Assembly (NCBI GenBank): GCA_947490845.1
Contig: CANLHI010000002.1
Coordinates: forward strand, 23,958-87,957
Source of the DNA: Actinomycetota bacterium
GTDB taxonomy: Bacteria > Actinomycetota > Actinomycetes > Nanopelagicales > Nanopelagicaceae
Direction of reading: 5' to 3'
Length of the DNA: 64,000 bases
Part shown: in pieces, positions 29,637 to 39,039 of the stretch
How the letters are laid out: the number at the start of each line of letters is the position of its first letter
Position numbering within the stretch: the stretch's first letter is position 1
The notes under the pieces: generated by a model
Database searches by the model: none
Told to the model about the DNA's origin: nothing
The model's input: the letters and a program-made list of their open reading frames with translations, nothing else
Made by a program: the position numbers and the translations under genes

Positions 29637-30398
29637 TCAGTAAGTAGCGCGCCCACCTGATAAGTCAAAGACGAATCCAGTTGTGAAGGATGCGGCTGGA
29701 GACACGACGAAAGCCACTAGATCTCCAACTTCATGTGGCTCTCCGATGCGTCCCATAGGTATGCGAGAAATCATGTATTCCAGTACCTGCGGTGAAGTGT
29801 TGTCATTAATTGGTGATCTCACAACGGCGGGTGCAATCGTATTAATTGTCACTCCCTTGCTGGCTACTTCCTTTGCACTGGATTTCACGTGGCCAATAAG
29901 TGCGGCCTTAGTTGATGAATAAGGTCCCATGTTGGGGTTACCTTCTTTTCCTGCAATCGATGCAATATGCATGATTCGGCCATAGCCGCTCTTTAGCATG
30001 TGAGGCATAACTGCGCTCTGCAAGCTAAGAGCGCTATAAAAGTTAATCTCGAATATTTTTCGATAATCATCGAGGGAGAGTTCGTGACTTGGAACTCCCG
30101 TTGAGCCAGTGACACCTACTGAATTAACTAGAATTTCAATTTTTTTGTGCGCAGCCAAGATTCCAGCGATGGTTTTTTTCACTTCATCAGAACTTGTGGC
30201 ATCTAGGTAAATACCTTCAGCTTGCCCACCGTCAGCTTTAATCTCATTAGCAATTAATTTGGCGCGGTCGAGGTCCTTATCAAGTATCACAACATGAGCA
30301 CCATTAGCAGCAATGGATTTAGCACATGCTGCACCTATGCCACTTGCACCACCGGCTACAACGGCGGTCTGTCCCTCTAACGAAGTCTTGAGTTTCAA
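29637..30398 (-). CDS. SDR family oxidoreductase
   Basis: AGGASGIGAACAKSIA, NSVGVTGS, YSSTKAALIGHVKS. Confidence 0.92.
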   Translation of the reverse strand: MKLKTSLEGQTAVVAGGASGIGAACAKSIAANGAHVVILDKDLDRAKLIANEIKADGGQAEGIYLDATSSDEVKKTIAGILAAHKKIEILVNSVGVTGSTGVPSHELSLDDYRKIFEINFYSALSLQSAVMPHMLKSGYGRIMHIASIAGKEGNPNMGPYSSTKAALIGHVKSSAKEVASKGVTINTIAPAVVRSPINDNTSPQVLEYMISRIPMGRIGEPHEVGDLVAFVVSPAASFTTGFVFDLSGGRATY

Positions 30399-30508
30399 TG
30401 TTCACCTATCTGAACTGTTCTGTGAATAATCACCTTGCGTCTTTATAGTAGTGACAGTGATCAGCAATGAGTAGATAGTGTATAGCCTGAATAATTTAAA
30501 TTATTTAC

Positions 30509-31756
30509 ATGGGCGGACAAATGAGTTTTAGCGAGGCTAGTGAGCGCAGCCACAAATTAATGCGCAGGCAAGCACTATGGGGTGGCGCAGCCAACGGCGC
30601 GTTGGTCATCTTCGCAATTCCATATTTATTGCGCCTGGATGCATCGATTACTTTGGTAAGTATTTATGTTGCTCTCACATCTTTAGGACCGCTCATTATT
30701 GGCCCCCTAGCAATTGCTCATTTGCGAAGCTCGGATCAACGCCGCAATTGGATGCTGGCTTGCGGCGTGATCTCACGTATTTTTTTCATACTGCCGGCAT
30801 CTGCCCTGCTCTTTAGCAGCTACCGCGCCGAGATCGCAATCGCCATATTCTGTATCGGCGCCTTACCAACCATTGTCTTTGGAGCGCTCTGGGCACCAAC
30901 TCCAGGAATTGTCTTGGATCAAGAACATCAACCCAGAGTTATAAATGCACGAACTCGGATTGCAAGCGGGGGAATGCTCTGTGCAAATGCCGTGGTCGGT
31001 GTTGGAATGATTTTTCTCCCCTTTCCCTATAACTACATTCTTGTTTTCTTCTTATCAGGGGCTCTCGGGTTTGTTGAGATTTTTGTGATCTCACAAATTG
31101 ATATTCCCACGCGTGAAGAATCGGATGTTGAAACCTTCAAGGAGAGTTTTGAAATAAAGAAGATTTTGCAGGAGCATCAGTTCATTACATTCTTAATCGG
31201 AATGTCTCTGATCGTGACCGCCTCCTCCATTGCCGGGCCACTTCAGGCTGTGTATTTCATCGAGGAGCGCGGTTTATCAGATCGTTGGATGGGTGTGTGG
31301 GCCATGATGCTCTCACTCGGCGTAGTACTTGGTTCGACGATGTGGAAACGTGTACAAGAAAAAGTCGGAACATATGCGATTTTGTCATGGACTATGCCAC
31401 TAGCAGCCTTCTATTTCCTCTTCATCGTGATTTCTCCCAATAAAGAGTTTATTCTTATCGCCACAATGTTTGCTGGTGCGATGAATGCCGGAGTAGAAGT
31501 AGGCGCATGGACTGGCCTCTATAGATTTGGTAGCGAAGCGCGACGTTCGATGTTGATAAATATCTACATAGGGTTTGCACTCGGAATCCCATTTGTTGCA
31601 GCCCTATTCATTCCAGCAATTACCAATAGGTTCACACTGACGGAAATCTTTGTAGTTTCCTTCGCAATTCGCTTCCTTGCAGGTCTTTATTTCAGCATCC
31701 CACGCGTTTATGATCTGCTTAAGGATGAAGTACTTACAAATGAGACGAGTAAATAG
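30509..31756 (+). CDS. MFS-like transporter
   Basis: About 12 hydrophobic segments; MFS-like length and layout. Confidence 0.7.
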   Translation: MGGQMSFSEASERSHKLMRRQALWGGAANGALVIFAIPYLLRLDASITLVSIYVALTSLGPLIIGPLAIAHLRSSDQRRNWMLACGVISRIFFILPASALLFSSYRAEIAIAIFCIGALPTIVFGALWAPTPGIVLDQEHQPRVINARTRIASGGMLCANAVVGVGMIFLPFPYNYILVFFLSGALGFVEIFVISQIDIPTREESDVETFKESFEIKKILQEHQFITFLIGMSLIVTASSIAGPLQAVYFIEERGLSDRWMGVWAMMLSLGVVLGSTMWKRVQEKVGTYAILSWTMPLAAFYFLFIVISPNKEFILIATMFAGAMNAGVEVGAWTGLYRFGSEARRSMLINIYIGFALGIPFVAALFIPAITNRFTLTEIFVVSFAIRFLAGLYFSIPRVYDLLKDEVLTNETSK

Positions 31757-32542
31757 GTGACACAAACATTCGCTAGTGGCGCACTTGCTGGACGGATCGT
31801 AGTTATTACTGGAGGCGGCCGGGGGATTGGAAGTGGCATATCAACAGTTGTCTCATCCGCTGGCGGAACAGTTGTCATCATTTATCCCAATGCCGGCGAA
31901 AAAGTTCATGCCGATAAAAAAATTGCCGAGATCGAGAAAAGCGGCGGCAAAGCTTTTGCCTATTGTTGCGATGTTGGTATACAAAGTGAATGCGAAAGCG
32001 TAATCGCCCAAATTATTAAGGATCAGGGTCGCGTCGATGCGCTAGTTAACAATGCTGGCATCTGTGATTTCACCGAATTTGAAAATATCACACCTGCTAT
32101 CTGGGATCGCCATCTGGCTGTAAACCTTTCCGGACCTTTCTACCTAACCCAAGCCGTTGTTAAAGATATGAAGCCACGCAAAAAGGGCGCGATCGTAAAC
32201 ATCAGTACCGTTTCTGCTTACCGTGGCGGTGACCGTCAAGTGCATTACATTTCTAGTAAAGGCGGATTAAGTTCGCTAACCACCTCATTGGCACATGAGA
32301 TTTCCTCAACAGGTATCCGAGTCAATGCAATTCTCTGCGGCGGCGTTGCCACCGATATAAATATTCAGCAACGCGCTGATCACGAAAAGGCCGGAGGTAA
32401 GCCATTTCAAGAACGCCCTGGCGTTCGATCTCTTGGCAAGCCAGAAGATCTCGGCAGCGCCGTGGTATTTCTTATTTCAGATGCAAGTGAATGGGTAACA
32501 GGATCTCTGGTGGCCGTAGATGGCGGCGCCTTAATCAGCTAA
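31757..32542 (+). CDS. SDR family oxidoreductase
   Basis: ITGGGRGIGSGIST, NNAGICDF, YISSKGGLSSLTTSLAHE. Confidence 0.92.
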   Translation: MTQTFASGALAGRIVVITGGGRGIGSGISTVVSSAGGTVVIIYPNAGEKVHADKKIAEIEKSGGKAFAYCCDVGIQSECESVIAQIIKDQGRVDALVNNAGICDFTEFENITPAIWDRHLAVNLSGPFYLTQAVVKDMKPRKKGAIVNISTVSAYRGGDRQVHYISSKGGLSSLTTSLAHEISSTGIRVNAILCGGVATDINIQQRADHEKAGGKPFQERPGVRSLGKPEDLGSAVVFLISDASEWVTGSLVAVDGGALIS

Positions 32543-32554
32543 AAAGGGGAAGCA

Positions 32555-33751
32555 ATGAAGATCGCAGATATCAAGGTTTACTTAACTGGTCCAAATAAAA
32601 ATGGTGAACCACAAGCACTTGTTGGTTATGGCAGAGGTTCAAGTTGGCTCTCCCGTACTGAAATTGCTAACCCGATGTCGATCCACCCAGAGTTTCGTCC
32701 ATATCGCGAATTGTGGCTCGGCATGCCAGGACGCACAATCGTTCAAGTTATCGCCGAAGATGGAAGTTATGGTCTTGGGGAAAGTGCTGGCGGTCGCGCT
32801 TCAGCAGAAATCATCGCGCAACATTTTAAGAAACTTCTTGTTGGTCGCCAAACTCATGAAGTAGAGCGCAACTGGGACATCATGTGGCGAGCATCAATGC
32901 CATATGGACGTAAAGGCTCACCAGTGATGGCAATTTCTGCCGTCGATTATGCGCTCTGGGATCTTTTAGCAAAGACTCGCAAAGAACCACTTTATGTCTC
33001 ACTCGGTGGCGCTGCTAAAGACACTGTGCAGTGTTATCTAACTGGTAACAACATTGCAGAGACAAAAGATCACGGCTTTATGGGACATAAACTTGCTATG
33101 CCTTACGGACCAGGATCTGGTCGCCAGGGCATGAATGGCAACGTCGAGCTAGTTAAACAAACTCGCGAGATGATTGGCTGGGATGTTGAGATCATGCTCG
33201 ATTGCTATATGGCCTGGGATGTTGAATACACCATTCGCATGGCGGCGCTGCTAGAACCGTATCGCCTAAAGTGGATTGAAGAAGTTCTGCCACCAGATGA
33301 CTATGAGGGCTACAGCATTCTTAATAAGAAGATCACATCAACTGCGATTGCAACCGGTGAGCACGAATACTCTCGCTATGGCTTCCAACAGTTACTTGAT
33401 GTGCGCGGTTGTGAAATCCTGCAACCTGACGTGCAATGGTGTGGTGGGCTAACTGAGACCAAGAAGATTTGCGCACTTGCATCCACTAAGGCGATTCCAG
33501 TTATTCCTCATGGTGGTGGGCTTCGTCCATGGGATCTTGCACTGATCTTTGCTGAAGTTGGTATTCCTTACGCTGAGTACTTCATCTTTGGTGAGTTTAA
33601 TCAACCAAACCCAGACCCAATCTTTACCGGAATTCACCATCCAATTGATGGTTGGTTCACTCCACCACCAGGGATCGGCGCCGGAATTGATTTCACAGCC
33701 GATGCCCATGACTATCTCTATGAGATAACTGGGGAATTGCCAAAGAACTAA
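32555..33751 (+). CDS. Enolase-superfamily dehydratase, L-rhamnonate dehydratase-like
   Basis: MR_MLE family; GFMGHKLAMPYGP, IMLDCYMAWDVEYTIRMAALLEPYRLKWIEEVLPPDDYEGY, GEHEYSRYGFQQL, LQPDVQWCGGLTE, IPHGGG resemble RhmD. Confidence 0.82.
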   Translation: MKIADIKVYLTGPNKNGEPQALVGYGRGSSWLSRTEIANPMSIHPEFRPYRELWLGMPGRTIVQVIAEDGSYGLGESAGGRASAEIIAQHFKKLLVGRQTHEVERNWDIMWRASMPYGRKGSPVMAISAVDYALWDLLAKTRKEPLYVSLGGAAKDTVQCYLTGNNIAETKDHGFMGHKLAMPYGPGSGRQGMNGNVELVKQTREMIGWDVEIMLDCYMAWDVEYTIRMAALLEPYRLKWIEEVLPPDDYEGYSILNKKITSTAIATGEHEYSRYGFQQLLDVRGCEILQPDVQWCGGLTETKKICALASTKAIPVIPHGGGLRPWDLALIFAEVGIPYAEYFIFGEFNQPNPDPIFTGIHHPIDGWFTPPPGIGAGIDFTADAHDYLYEITGELPKN

Positions 33752-33767
33752 CTAGTTCGCGCGAAGG

Positions 33768-34541
33768 TCAGTTGGAACTTTTAGTTTTTTTCGTGGTGTA
33801 GCGAACATTCTGCGAAACAATTGAGGTTGCCTCAGTGAGTAACTGCAGAACCTTGTCACGCCGTTCTGTCGAAGCTGGCAGGCCCGGCATCGAAATGCTA
33901 ATTGCGCCGAGCGTGCTGTTCTGGATATCTCTAATTGGCATCGCGTAACAGTAGATTCCTTTGGAATACTCTTCTTGATCTTCGGCATAGCCTTTGACGC
34001 GGATCTCATCTAAATTCTTATGCAATTTATTTATAGATGTGATGGTCTTGGGAGTAAATTGTTGGAAAACTATTTCAGAAAATAGATCTGAGACCTCATC
34101 ATTGGACATAGTAGACAAGATTGCTTTGCCGATTCCCGTTGCATAAGCAGGAAGTCGCGTTCCCATTATTGATTCCAACCTAATATCTTTGCGAAATTGC
34201 ATCTTGCTTAGGTAAACAACTTCAGTACCATCAAGCGTTGCTAAGTGGACGCTCTCTTTTAGCTCTTCGCCAATTGATTTCATTATGGGGCGTGCGTACT
34301 GAATCAGAGCAGAATTGCGAACCGCCGCTTGCCCAATTTCAAAAACTCGAATACCTAGGTTGTAGACATTTCCTTGTTGTTGCAGGTAATGCTCCTGGCT
34401 CATTGAATGTAAAAGCTCGTGAGTGCTGCTCTTTGGAATACCGAGCATCAGGCTGACCTTAGAAATAGTTAGACCGCTGGGATTTTCCATCATTAACGTG
34501 AGAATCTGCATAACGCGTTTTGCAGATTTAACTTCCTCCAT
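33768..34541 (-). CDS. IclR family transcriptional regulator
   Basis: N-terminal wHTH (SAKRVMQILTLMMENPSGLTISKVSLMLGIPKSSTHELLHSM), IclR effector domain (GTRLPAYATGIGKAILS). Confidence 0.92.
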   Translation of the reverse strand: MEEVKSAKRVMQILTLMMENPSGLTISKVSLMLGIPKSSTHELLHSMSQEHYLQQQGNVYNLGIRVFEIGQAAVRNSALIQYARPIMKSIGEELKESVHLATLDGTEVVYLSKMQFRKDIRLESIMGTRLPAYATGIGKAILSTMSNDEVSDLFSEIVFQQFTPKTITSINKLHKNLDEIRVKGYAEDQEEYSKGIYCYAMPIRDIQNSTLGAISISMPGLPASTERRDKVLQLLTEATSIVSQNVRYTTKKTKSSN

Positions 34542-34667
34542 TTGAAAACTCCTCCATCTCTCTATGGTGCACTAGGGATATCCTGATACTCTAATAAGGT
34601 CCGCAGCTTTGCGGAAGGGAAAATTGAAAAAAAGTTCAAATGTCTCCAATTTGAGAGGAAGCCAATA

Positions 34668-34985
34668 ATGGAGCGAAGAGCCTTCTTTATCTACATATAC
34701 CCAGGCAAAGAGGCCGAGTATGACACTCGCCATGATGAGATCTGGCCTGAGATGGAGCGGGCACTTACCGCATCCGGTTTTACGAACTACTCACTTTTCC
34801 GCTCCGGCACAACGATTCTTGGCTATGTCGAGTGCGTCCCAACGATTGCTGAAGCAAATCTTGCAATGGGAAAAACTGACGTTGTGAAAAAATGGAATGA
34901 GCATATGAGCGATGTCATTGACATGGTCAAGATGCAAAGCGCGCCAGTGCTAGAAGAAGTCTGGCACCTTAACGAAAATCGTTAG
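34668..34985 (+). CDS. L-rhamnose mutarotase-like protein (RhaM family)
   Basis: YPGKEAEYDTRHDEIWPEMERALTASGFTNYSLFRSGTTILGYVE. Confidence 0.85.
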   Translation: MERRAFFIYIYPGKEAEYDTRHDEIWPEMERALTASGFTNYSLFRSGTTILGYVECVPTIAEANLAMGKTDVVKKWNEHMSDVIDMVKMQSAPVLEEVWHLNENR

Positions 34986-36112
34986 TTAGCCATCTCCGGG
35001 CTTAAATTGGCAAAGCGCTCGCCCATTCTTTGATATCCCGCATCATTGGGATGCAATTTATCGGGCAGGTCTGCAACATCTGTTTCGTTAAATAACTTCA
35101 AGCCATCTAGGTATGTCAGATTTGCATCTTTGCGTATAGCAATTCCTTCTTGAAGGATCACACGAATTCGTTTGAGATATAACGCGCCTGTGGAAGTTTC
35201 AGTAGTACGCGCCTCTGATGTCAGCCCAGTTTCGCGAAGCAGAGTTGGACCCGTGACATCTTCATGGAATGGGCACCAGATCGGTGAAATGATTTTAATT
35301 GGTGTCCTTGGATGCCCTTGCCGAAGAATATCTAGGAAGTTATGAAATGCCGGAACAAATGCTCGCTCGCGCATAGCATCGGCGTTAACCACATTTATAC
35401 CAAGTTTAAGCGTTATGTAATCTGCTGGAAGTTGCGCAATAGTGCGGGCGACAAAGCCATCTAGAAAACATTGTCCAGCCAAACCTAAGTTATAGAGATC
35501 GAGATTGAGTCGATGACTGGCATTTACTGCCCAGATACTCGAAGGCACCTCACCTCCTTGGCTAATTGAACTTCCGTAGTGAATCCATTTCTTCTTCTCT
35601 ACTGGAGCAGGTGGCAAGATTTCTGCATCAGCGCTAATACTCTCAATGGCTGAGCTGGCGGATGCGGGTAGCCAGATTTCAACATCTTTTTCACCGGCAG
35701 GAAGGCCGCTAAATACCAAAGTATCAACGGCGCCCTGATTAACTTCTTCAGAACCCACGTTGGGGCTATTGAGGACAATCTGAATAAAGTTTCCGCCGTT
35801 GATTCCTTGGGTCTGGTGGAATTGACCATTAATGCGCAATTCATATTGTGATGGTTGCGGATCACCATGAAGACCGACCACATAAATTCGCGTCATAAGA
35901 ACTTTCATTTCAACTGTCGTTGCGGTGCTACGAAAACGCAGTCGCACACCAGAACCCACCTGCGCCATTCGCAGAATTCCGATATCTGACATTTGTGCGC
36001 GAGTCCATCTCGGCAAGCGCACTGGTGTATATCGCCCGGCTTTATCGAGATCGTGATCTAGTGCGCCGCGGACTTCGATGACATCGTTCGGGAATGTGAA
36101 TTTATTTGACAT
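34982..36112 (-). CDS. SGNH/GDSL-type hydrolase with N-terminal beta domain, probably cytosolic
   Basis: WIHYGSSISQGGE (block I), ITLKLGINVV (block III), LHPNDAGYQRMGE (block V); no signal peptide. Confidence 0.82.
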   Translation of the reverse strand: MSNKFTFPNDVIEVRGALDHDLDKAGRYTPVRLPRWTRAQMSDIGILRMAQVGSGVRLRFRSTATTVEMKVLMTRIYVVGLHGDPQPSQYELRINGQFHQTQGINGGNFIQIVLNSPNVGSEEVNQGAVDTLVFSGLPAGEKDVEIWLPASASSAIESISADAEILPPAPVEKKKWIHYGSSISQGGEVPSSIWAVNASHRLNLDLYNLGLAGQCFLDGFVARTIAQLPADYITLKLGINVVNADAMRERAFVPAFHNFLDILRQGHPRTPIKIISPIWCPFHEDVTGPTLLRETGLTSEARTTETSTGALYLKRIRVILQEGIAIRKDANLTYLDGLKLFNETDVADLPDKLHPNDAGYQRMGERFANLSPEMAN

Positions 36113-36210
36113 GAAGAAATAGTAAGACCATTGCTCAATTGTGGAAAGGTGCGATAGCGTAAAAGCGCAATCTATATATAGTGCAAAATTGAATTAAGGG
36201 AGAGCCTTCA

Positions 36211-36558
36211 ATGGTACAGAGAATTTGTTGGACTTTGCGAGTTAAACCAGAGCGCATAAATGATTACCGAGAATCACATGCAACGATTCCGGATTACTAT
36301 CGCCAGGCCCTTAGTGATGCGGATTGGCGTAACTACTCGATTTATATGATGGCAGATGGCTTAATCATTGGTTATTTAGAAACTGATGATTGGGATAAAG
36401 CACGGAAAACCATGTGGGCGCGCAAAGATGTATCCGAACGTTATAGCGCAGAAATTGGTGACAAGATGAAAGATGCTTTTATTTGGGGACCAGAAGGGCC
36501 GCCAAAGGAGTGGCAATTTATGCACCCTTGCGAGGAGCTAGTTTTCCGTTTGGATTAG
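36211..36558 (+). CDS. L-rhamnose mutarotase-like protein (RhaM family), second copy
   Basis: RICWTLRVKPERINDYRESHATIPDYYRQALSDADWRNYSIYMMADGLIIGYLETDD. Confidence 0.82.
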   Translation: MVQRICWTLRVKPERINDYRESHATIPDYYRQALSDADWRNYSIYMMADGLIIGYLETDDWDKARKTMWARKDVSERYSAEIGDKMKDAFIWGPEGPPKEWQFMHPCEELVFRLD

Positions 36559-36561
36559 GGC

Positions 36562-36577
36562 GTCCGCCATGGCGGAC
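36562..36577. promoter_or_regulatory. Perfect palindrome, candidate operator upstream of ABC operon
   Basis: GTCCGCCATGGCGGAC, 16-bp perfect palindrome in the intergenic region. Confidence 0.45.
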
Positions 36578-36714
36578 AATTAAACGATTGATCTAGGGTA
36601 ACCCTTGTGCGCAGGTGATTTGAGCGCGTATTTTACTTTTCAAGGTCGGTGGCATTCGTGCCGCCAATTTTTTTACTACTTCTAACTAGTTGAAGAAAGG
36701 TCAGAATCATAAAA

Positions 36715-38058
36715 ATGAAAAAGCAATCACGTATACGTATTGGCGCTGTTATTGGCTCACTTGTAGTTTCCCTTACAGGTTTCCAAATACAGAGTGCACA
36801 TGCTGTAACTGAACTTCGTTTTGGAGCTCTCGCTGGTATCGATGGAAACTTCAAACCAGTAATCGAAGCTTGGAATGCGGCTAACCCTGATATTCAAATC
36901 AAGGTGGAGACGCTACCTGGTGGTGTTGGTGAAATTGTTAAGTCGCTATCAGCTGCAGCCTTAGCAAAAAACGCACCTGACATCTTCAACAACCTCGATA
37001 CTTACAACGACCAATTAGCGGACGTCGGGTTTTCTGAGGATTTAGTTAAGTGGTTCGGTACGGGTACTTACCCACTAGCTCGCAAAAATTTCAATACTGC
37101 ATTCTTGAGTTCTTATGTTCCAATCAACTTCCCAAAGCAAGTAACTGGTCTTCCAATTGCTGCTGATGCGATCGTTGTTTTCTACAATAAGACACTCTTC
37201 AAAAAGGCTGGCGTTCCATTCCCTAAAAAGGGTTGGTCATATGATCAGTACTTAGACACTTGCGTAAAGCTTTCCAAGTGGGGCGCTACACAGAAGCCAC
37301 AGGTATGGGGTAACTCAGCAGGTCCTGGCGGCGGCGGAAACTCCATCTGGCAAGCTCAGTACAATCCATTCCTGCACTCAGTTGGTGCATACACATACGA
37401 TCGCAACTCCAATACATCAAAAATTGGATCACCTGCGGCTATTGGTGCATTTACTCAATTGCTAAAGCCATGGACGAACGGTTGCATTCCTAAGTACAGC
37501 ATCGTTTCCGGAAAGACTCCTCCAACCTTCCAAGGTGGACAAGTTGCTATGGAAATCTCTGTACGCGCATTGCTTCCAACATACCGCGATGGTTTGAAGG
37601 CTAAGGGTCAGGACTGGGATGTCGCAGATATGCCAGTAATTAAGGGACCAGTAAGCCCATACATCATCGGTGGCGGAAGCTACGGACTTGGAATGTCAGC
37701 ATCTTCAACAAAGAAGGAAGCTGCATGGAAGTTCATCTCATGGTTCTACACAACCAAGACTGGTGGAATCAACACACTTCAGGCAGGCGGATCTCTAGTT
37801 CCTCCAACTGATGAAGGTATTGCAAATGGTGATTGGCGCAGACTTGCCGCTCCACCTGCAAACGTGGATGCATTCGCTAACGCAATTAAGAATGCCTTCA
37901 TTGCACCTAAACTTCCCGGCCAAGCAGGAACAGTCCTAGATGACTCAATTCGTGTGGCAGTGCAGGAAGTTCTGTTGAAGAAGGTTTCAGTTGAAAAGGC
38001 CTTTAAGAAGGCTGAAGCAGCTGTAACAGCTTCAATCAAAAAAGAACTAGACAACTAA
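36715..38058 (+). CDS. ABC sugar transporter extracellular solute-binding protein
   Basis: Signal peptide; ELRFGALAGIDGNFKPVIEAWNAANPDIQIKVETLPG; family 1 SBP layout; followed by two permeases. Confidence 0.92.
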   Translation: MKKQSRIRIGAVIGSLVVSLTGFQIQSAHAVTELRFGALAGIDGNFKPVIEAWNAANPDIQIKVETLPGGVGEIVKSLSAAALAKNAPDIFNNLDTYNDQLADVGFSEDLVKWFGTGTYPLARKNFNTAFLSSYVPINFPKQVTGLPIAADAIVVFYNKTLFKKAGVPFPKKGWSYDQYLDTCVKLSKWGATQKPQVWGNSAGPGGGGNSIWQAQYNPFLHSVGAYTYDRNSNTSKIGSPAAIGAFTQLLKPWTNGCIPKYSIVSGKTPPTFQGGQVAMEISVRALLPTYRDGLKAKGQDWDVADMPVIKGPVSPYIIGGGSYGLGMSASSTKKEAAWKFISWFYTTKTGGINTLQAGGSLVPPTDEGIANGDWRRLAAPPANVDAFANAIKNAFIAPKLPGQAGTVLDDSIRVAVQEVLLKKVSVEKAFKKAEAAVTASIKKELDN

Positions 38059-38065
38059 GAAATAG

Positions 38066-38108
38066 ATTATCTGGCGGGGATCCTCGGGGTCTCCGCCAGA
38101 TAATTTTC
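38066..38108 (+). terminator. Hairpin between solute-binding protein and permease genes
   Basis: 12-bp perfect stem ATTATCTGGCGG / CCGCCAGATAAT followed by TTTCTTTT. Confidence 0.7.
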
Positions 38109-38124
38109 TTTTGATAAATGAAGG

Positions 38125-39039
38125 GTGGATATGTCTAAGGCAAAAGTTGGTGGTAAAACCAAACAACTTAAAGCAAACGATCGATTCTGGTTGAGTATAT
38201 TTTTGATCCCAAATCTTTCGATGTATACGCTCTTCATTCTCTTTCCATCGCTAATCGGTGTACTTCTAAGTTTTTGTGAATGGAATTTGTTAGGCCCGGT
38301 TAAGTGGGTTGGATTAGATAACTATCGCCTGCTTTTCTCAGATGAAAATTTCATCCCATCATTTGTGCGATCATTGAAATTTATGGCCCTTGGTGTTCTC
38401 CCGACGATCTTTGGTGGTTTCCTTATTGCGGTATTAGTAAATTGGAAAGTAAAGGGCATGGGCGCATTTCGCGCCATGTTCTTCCTTCCGCTGACAGTTT
38501 CAAGCGCTGTTGCTGGTATCGCATGGTCAAGTATTTTCAGTCCAGAGTTTGGTTGGATTAACGCCGTACTTGCCAAGGTTGGAATTACGGGGCCGGAATG
38601 GTTAACGAGCTATGAATGGGCGCTTCCTGCAATCACCATCATCGTAATTTGGCTGTCGTTACCGCTTGTAATCATTCTCTACCTCGCCGGCTTGCAGCGT
38701 ATTTCTCCAGAAATTTTGGAGGCAGCGCAAATTGATGGCGCGAGTGCATGGCAGCGCCTTTGGGGAATTATCTTCCCTTGCGTTGCATCAACAACTGCCC
38801 TAGTTACAGTGATCGAAATTCTTGCCTTCCTGGGCGCTCCCTTTGAAATTGCTTTGTTGATGACCGAAGGCGGCCCCCTGGATGCGACTACATCACTGGC
38901 TTATTACGCCTACAAAGTAGCTTTTAGAGATTTTGAGATCGGTTACGCATCGGCAATTACTATGGCGCAATTCTTTATCATGCTGGCGATTGGTCTGATC
39001 GTTCTGCAGATACGTAAAATTATGAAGAAGAGAGGTTGA
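38125..39039 (+). CDS. ABC sugar transporter permease (MalF-like)
   Basis: Six TM; EAA loop EAAQIDGASAWQRLWGIIFPC. Confidence 0.93.
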   Translation: MDMSKAKVGGKTKQLKANDRFWLSIFLIPNLSMYTLFILFPSLIGVLLSFCEWNLLGPVKWVGLDNYRLLFSDENFIPSFVRSLKFMALGVLPTIFGGFLIAVLVNWKVKGMGAFRAMFFLPLTVSSAVAGIAWSSIFSPEFGWINAVLAKVGITGPEWLTSYEWALPAITIIVIWLSLPLVIILYLAGLQRISPEILEAAQIDGASAWQRLWGIIFPCVASTTALVTVIEILAFLGAPFEIALLMTEGGPLDATTSLAYYAYKVAFRDFEIGYASAITMAQFFIMLAIGLIVLQIRKIMKKRG

